This document shows positions 5,289 through 8,264 of a stretch of 8,264 bases of DNA, piece after piece. The stretch is from Deltaproteobacteria bacterium (GTDB taxonomy: Bacteria > Desulfobacterota > Desulfobacteria > Desulfobacterales > JAUVKB01). Where the stretch lies: contig JAUVKB010000097.1 in assembly GCA_030596405.1 (NCBI GenBank), positions 1 through 8,264 of the forward strand, in the 5' to 3' direction. Position numbers and translations under genes: made by a program. Positions within the stretch are counted from its first letter, which is position 1; the number at the start of each line of letters is the position of its first letter. The notes below the pieces were generated by a model that did not search any database, had not been told where the DNA came from, and saw only the letters and a list, made by a program, of their open reading frames with translations.

Positions 5289-6596
5289 TTATCCCCCTTT
5301 TTTTTTTAATTTTTTTCTTTCAAGCATCTCTACAAATGCCTCGACACGCGTCCTGATCTGTTCAACATCTTCAGGGCTGTAGTCTGTTTCCACCCGCAGT
5401 ATGGGTATCTCCTTTTCTTTCATTATCTTTTCCACCCGAATCAGCTCAAAGTCATAAATTACGCACCCCTTGAGAACATAATAGATGATGCCGTCAATCC
5501 TGAACTCCTCAACCATCTGAAGCAGCCTGAAGAGCCGGTCTTCATTAGGCGCAAATGACGGACATACGCAGGGCATGATGTATCTGGCGGCTATCCCCAC
5601 CATCATGTCGGTCATCGATTTTTCGGCAATCCCTACCGGATCGTAGAGATAACGGCTGCCCATGCATGACTCGTCGGCCACAATCACGGCCCCCATCTCT
5701 TCAAGGAGACAGGGGATTTTCCAGTTGGGAAAAATCGGGGGAGATCCGGCTATAAGTATCCGCGGCTCACGCTTACTGCAAACAAACCGGCCTTTTTGGC
5801 GCCGCTCGTCCAATTCATCATTCAGCCTTGTCATTGCATCTGTCCAGCAGGAAGCTGTATCAAAGCTGTAGGCATTGATCGCAAGCATGGCATCCCGGCC
5901 GTAGATTACAGGAGGAAAAGACATTCTGGTTTCATAAAGCCTGCGTGCCTGATACTGGGCCCGGCCTATCATTCTGATTGCGGCCACGAGCTTTTTACGC
6001 CTGATCTTTTTGGCCGTAAATGTTCTTCCCGCAAATTTTTCAATATTTTTTTTTAAGGCATAAAGCTGCTCAAGCCATTGCTTTCTTGCGCCTTCACTCT
6101 CCTTGATGTGGGGCACCTCGAGCATCCAGACTTCGGTAAATGCGGAAAGTTCCTCACCCATTTTTCTCTTTGCGTCACAGGTGGTCGGAACTACGACCGC
6201 ATCGCACATCTGATATAAAGATATGAGATCCAGAGAGGTAAAGCCGATGGCTGCTTTTGCTACCGGGCATGTATCACGAGGCACAAAATCATCCCCAATG
6301 CAGGACGCCTCATAGCTTCCCCCGCAAAGCCGGACAGGTACTGCTCCTGCCGCATAGATCAGCTCTTCGGGAACCATGACGCAGTATGTCCCGATCAGTT
6401 TTTTGTTGTCACCTCCCTGAAGACGGGTCGAAATCAAGGATTTGTCCTGCTTTATAAATACATCTCTCATTATATCGATGAAATAGCCCATCCCTTCCGG
6501 CAGATCCCCGTTCCCCTCCAGTTCGGCCAGTACCGTCTCCGCCGAACGAACCATACTTCGGGCAAAACGGGCCTTGCGTTTTTCAAGTTGATTCAT
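5289..6596 (-). CDS. Double-cubane-cluster protein, HgdB/BcrC/YjiM superfamily (2-hydroxyacyl-CoA dehydratase-like)
   Basis: A 435-residue member of the 2-hydroxyacyl-CoA dehydratase D-component superfamily. With a single subunit gene and a neighbouring activator, it fits the double-cubane-cluster proteins (YjiM-like), which hold an [Fe8S9] cluster and reduce small molecules at very low potential; physiological substrates are unknown. Family patterns: VPEELIYAAGAVPVRLCGG (75-93), PRDTCPVAKAA (106-116), VVPTTCDAKRKM (135-146), EEMGAVIVADESCMGSRY (299-316), CVCPS (343-347), a late KGCVIYDFELIRVEK (376-390) and RVETDYSPEDVEQIRTR (401-417). Cysteines 72, 91, 99, 110, 131, 140, 311, 343, 345 and 378 are ligand candidates; I cannot tell which bind the cluster. 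No signal peptide is present, so it is cytoplasmic. AGGA 6 bases before the ATG at 6596 comes from the upstream heptamer repeats. The end is Lys-rich over an A10 run. Confidence 0.88.
   Translation of the reverse strand: MNQLEKRKARFARSMVRSAETVLAELEGNGDLPEGMGYFIDIMRDVFIKQDKSLISTRLQGGDNKKLIGTYCVMVPEELIYAAGAVPVRLCGGSYEASCIGDDFVPRDTCPVAKAAIGFTSLDLISLYQMCDAVVVPTTCDAKRKMGEELSAFTEVWMLEVPHIKESEGARKQWLEQLYALKKNIEKFAGRTFTAKKIRRKKLVAAIRMIGRAQYQARRLYETRMSFPPVIYGRDAMLAINAYSFDTASCWTDAMTRLNDELDERRQKGRFVCSKREPRILIAGSPPIFPNWKIPCLLEEMGAVIVADESCMGSRYLYDPVGIAEKSMTDMMVGIAARYIMPCVCPSFAPNEDRLFRLLQMVEEFRIDGIIYYVLKGCVIYDFELIRVEKIMKEKEIPILRVETDYSPEDVEQIRTRVEAFVEMLERKKLKKKGG
5293..5307 (-). other. A10-G5 homopolymer run at the end of the double-cubane gene
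   Basis: On the minus strand ten A are followed by five G, ending 2 bases before the TAA stop. The G-run also serves as ribosome binding site for the activator. A one-base loss (or +1 shift) in the A-run would enter the activator frame, which is open from just after its own TAA at 5308-5306 through the activator ATG. This would make a fused protein. Confidence 0.5.
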
Positions 6597-6600
6597 AATA

Positions 6601-6635
6601 ATTCCTAATTCCTAATTCCTAATTCGTAATTCTTA
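6601..6635. repeat. Five tandem copies of a 7-base repeat before the double-cubane gene
   Basis: Three perfect copies of ATTCCTA are followed by ATTCGTA and ATTCTTA, then a decayed ATTGATT. On the coding strand the unit reads TAGGAAT, so each perfect copy presents an AGGA ribosome-binding core. The last one lies 6 bases from the ATG at 6596. The array also contains the stop codon of the ferredoxin fragment (6633-6635). Confidence 0.85.
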
Positions 6636-7052
6636 ATTGATTATATCCTGCCTCGAAAAGAAACCTTTGCTGGTGGATTTGTAGATTGTTTTGCCAAGAA
6701 AGGTCGCCCTTAAGGCGCCGTCTTCAGGACAGTATTCCACACACTTAAGGCATAGATTGCAGTCCGTAAAGGTCACATCCTCTTTTTCCCGTTCTTTAAA
6801 AACCTGCTCAATTTCCACAGGACAGACATTATAACAGATTCCGCACATGGTGCATTTCTGGCAATCCTTTTTCAGTTTTAAAAAACTGAATTTTTTGTAC
6901 CAGGAAAGGAAAAGCCCCAAAGGACAGTAAGGGCACCAGAACCGTGGTTTCAAAAGGGCGCCGATTATCACAGTGCCCGAAAATATCAGGCCGAGCACCG
7001 ACATGACGATGGTGGTGGCGCTGCTGAAATTAACAGCTTTTATATGAAAGTT
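6633..7052 (-). pseudogene. NapH-like membrane ferredoxin, N-terminal part lost
   Basis: The frame encodes the C-terminal part of a NapH/CcoG-like polyferredoxin: one membrane helix, then RFWCPYCPLG (21-30 counted from the ATG at 7004), the hallmark of this group, then two [4Fe-4S] sites. These are C51-x2-C54-x2-C57-x3-C61-P and C82-x2-C85-x2-C88-x3-C92-P. Intact relatives are roughly 250-300 residues with about four membrane helices; here only the last helix survives. The frame is open upstream of the ATG for 16 codons to a TAA at 7055-7053, and the residues there (AVNFSSATTIV) still look like family membrane sequence. No ribosome binding site precedes the ATG. It abuts a scrap of nikL, so it was most likely truncated by a rearrangement. 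A short functional ferredoxin cannot be excluded, because the cluster motifs are intact. Confidence 0.7.
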
Positions 7053-7489
7053 TTAAAATTGTATACTCTTTACATAGATCATAATCGGAAAGTGAGCGAT
7101 AACCACCAGTTTCGATACTTCCATAAACGCCTCTCCTGTGAACACTAAGGAAATACCTACCACGATGCTCGTTAAAAGTATAGCCAGGAACCCGCAGGCA
7201 AATGCTGACCCCAAAGAGATGAAAATATTTTTACGTTTTACCGCATAATTATACATGTAATAGCAAGCAATTGCCGGCACCGCGACATTGGCAGTATTGA
7301 CGCCAAGGACTGTAATCCCCCCCCGAATTAAAACAGAAGAGCTTGCAGTGTGAGGGCTACCAGAATGGCTGGAATAGCCGCCCAACCTAACAGAAGCCCG
7401 ATAATACCGTCCACGGCACAGCCGGCTACCGTGAGGGCAGCGCCCGTGGCCAAAACGGGTGCAGATAATATGCCTTCTGAAATGTGCAT
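7053..7489 (-). pseudogene. cbiM: Broken second copy of cbiM, fused at its end to the first bases of nikL
   Basis: This is clearly homologous to the cbiM at 876-1499, starting MHISEGILSAPVLATGA from an ATG at 7489. Four lesions are visible against the intact copy. (1) 117 bases (39 codons) corresponding to 1304-1420 are missing at 7410/7411, removing both His53 and His62. (2) A glutamine codon has become TAA at 7330-7328. (3) The following G-run has 8 bases instead of 6 (7317-7324), shifting the frame. (4) The last part is absent: after HFPIMI the sequence jumps to 18 bases identical to the start of nikL (7062-7079 matching 868-885), and the frame ends at 7053. No functional transporter subunit can come from it. 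The remaining sequence is still well conserved, so inactivation may be fairly recent. Confidence 0.93.
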
Positions 7490-7502
7490 AATAGCTCTCC
7501 TT
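7078..7502 (-). repeat. Diverged direct copy of the cbiM segment at 973-1512
   Basis: Apart from the 117-base deletion, this block aligns base for base along most of its length with 973-1512, including the leader AAGGAGAGCTATT. Together with the paralogue pair 7581-8264 and 1600-2829 it makes a direct duplication with a period of roughly 6 kb, enclosing the reductase module. Confidence 0.8.
7497..7502 (-). promoter_or_regulatory. Ribosome binding site of the broken cbiM copy
   Basis: AAGGAG 7 bases before the ATG at 7489 fixes the ancestral start as MHI and rules out the longer frame beginning at 7531. The rest of the gap 7490-7580 shows no hairpin or repeat that I can support. Confidence 0.65.
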
Positions 7503-7580
7503 AATATTAGGTTTAAATCAATATCACCCATAATGCCTTGAAAATGAACAAAGCAAACTCACTAAAAATACGTGTTATGA

Positions 7581-8264
7581 CTATGATTTCCTAGACTTGA
7601 AGATAGTCTCCCTGTTGCGTTTTTTCTTGCGATAAATATTCCCTGTGACACCGACTATACCTAACGAAGCGCCCATGATACCCCAAAAACCGAATCCCTT
7701 TGTTTTGCTCCGCCATTCGCTCTGGTAACTTCCTCCCATATTCATGGTTCGCAAAGACATCGGCAACGTGGCACAATGGTATTCCCCTGTTGTCGCATCT
7801 TTATGAACAACCATATAAAGCAATTTGTCTTCCATTCTGAATACGCTTTCATAGGATGCTTTATCAGATTTTTTAGCCATCCTCTGTTTAGCATTTTCAG
7901 ACATCCCTTCCCCGGCATGTCCAACCTTATCTTCTCCCTTATGCTGAGATTTTCCCATACTCTTCCCCATCATTTTTCCCATCATAGAAGAGTCTCCCTC
8001 CTTTTTACCATTAGAGCGCATCATTGCAGTCATACCAGAGACCGAAGAAGGGGGCCTGGTTTTAGGGGGAATGATCGAGAGTATACCATTGGAATCGGTC
8101 ATAACGGTTTTTTTCCATCCGCTTTTACTTAAGATAACTACGTCAGCATCTGCAAGCGGCCTTCCTTTGTAAATAACTTTCATTTTGTGTTCTTTGAGCG
8201 GCGTTTGAGATCCACCGGCTCTTACATAACCAACACCCTTTTTACCTCTTTTCATAGCGCTGGA
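7581..8264 (-). CDS. Membrane-anchored protein of unknown function, copy B, 5' end outside the window
   Basis: This is a paralogue of the protein at 1600-2829. The frame stays open through the right edge (three more codons upstream of the ATG at 8255), and alignment with copy A places that ATG in the middle of the protein, so the true start is outside. Counting from 8255: GYVR (9-12), Ig-like segment MKVIYKGRPLADADVVIL (25-42) with VMTDSNG (51-57), then a low-complexity stretch rich in Met, Lys, Gly and His (about 75-128, with MMGKMMGKSMGK and HKGEDKVGH). Next come LLYMVVHKD and YHCATLP (145-165), a membrane helix (about 188-207) and a basic tail. The Ig-like and C-terminal parts match copy A closely; the middle does not. 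The Met/His stretch may bind a soft metal ion, which is inference. It lies next to the broken cbiM yet has no visible lesion itself. Confidence 0.75.
   Translation of the reverse strand, partial: SSAMKRGKKGVGYVRAGGSQTPLKEHKMKVIYKGRPLADADVVILSKSGWKKTVMTDSNGILSIIPPKTRPPSSVSGMTAMMRSNGKKEGDSSMMGKMMGKSMGKSQHKGEDKVGHAGEGMSENAKQRMAKKSDKASYESVFRMEDKLLYMVVHKDATTGEYHCATLPMSLRTMNMGGSYQSEWRSKTKGFGFWGIMGASLGIVGVTGNIYRKKKRNRETIFKSRKS

Noticed and set aside
4490..6596. Two-subunit 2-hydroxyacyl-CoA dehydratase or benzoyl-CoA reductase operon
   Set aside because: Only one dehydratase-like subunit gene is present together with the activator, and no CoA-transferase or acyl-CoA pathway gene is nearby, which fits the double-cubane arrangement better.
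6601..6635. CRISPR array
   Set aside because: The 7-base units are contiguous with no spacers and are far too short for CRISPR repeats.
7328..7531. A longer start (ATG at 7531) for the broken cbiM
   Set aside because: The MHI start at 7489 has the ribosome binding site and the metal-binding N-terminus; the extra 14 residues are leader sequence read in frame by chance.
7053..7580. Insertion sequence or integrase explaining the rearrangement
   Set aside because: No transposase frame, terminal inverted repeats or target duplications were found; the junctions look like short-homology deletions.

Overview
All genes in this window read on the minus strand, so transcription runs from the right edge to the left. 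By eye the base composition is mid-40s % G+C. A NikK/NikM/NikL/NikQ-type metal importer sits beside an anaerobic ATP-driven iron-sulfur reductase pair and a NapH-like ferredoxin fragment. This suggests a strict anaerobe, most likely a sulfate-reducing or syntrophic Desulfobacterota (deltaproteobacterial) relative; that placement is inference from gene content, not a taxonomic hit.

In transcription order: (1) 8264-7581, the 3' part of a membrane-anchored periplasmic protein (copy B) of a family I cannot name. (2) 7489-7053, a wrecked second copy of cbiM with an in-frame deletion, a nonsense mutation, an expanded G-run and a 3' end fused to a scrap of nikL. (3) 7052-6633, a NapH-like two-cluster ferredoxin that has lost its N-terminal membrane part. 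(4) 6635-6601, a heptamer repeat array. (5) 6596-4490, a double-cubane-cluster protein and its ATPase activator (relatives of E. coli YjiM/YjiL and of the 2-hydroxyacyl-CoA dehydratase system). (6) 4493-3810, a CcdA/DsbD-like membrane protein overlapping the activator gene. (7) 3704-2922, the exported DUF4198 protein NikK. (8) 2829-1600, copy A of the membrane-anchored protein. (9) 1499-1, cbiM, nikL and the first 81 codons of cbiQ. The ATPase subunit (cbiO/nikO) is expected just beyond the left edge.

Genes 7 to 9 form an ECF-type nickel (or cobalt) importer. CbiM is the membrane substrate-binding subunit, CbiQ the coupling protein, NikL and NikK accessory periplasmic or membrane-anchored parts, and copy A probably another accessory. 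The tightly packed reductase-activator-membrane protein unit lies directly upstream in the same direction. This raises the possibility that a low-potential ATP-dependent reductase is made together with, or depends on, nickel or cobalt supply.

The copy B / broken cbiM / nikL scrap block on the right has the same gene order as the intact block on the left. The reductase module therefore lies between two diverged direct copies of a metal-uptake segment, one of them decaying. No stretch longer than 300 bases lacks a gene or gene remnant. The gaps of 92-105 bases at 1500-1599, 2830-2921 and 3705-3809 hold the hairpins and short repeats listed below; the gap at 7490-7580 holds only a ribosome binding site.
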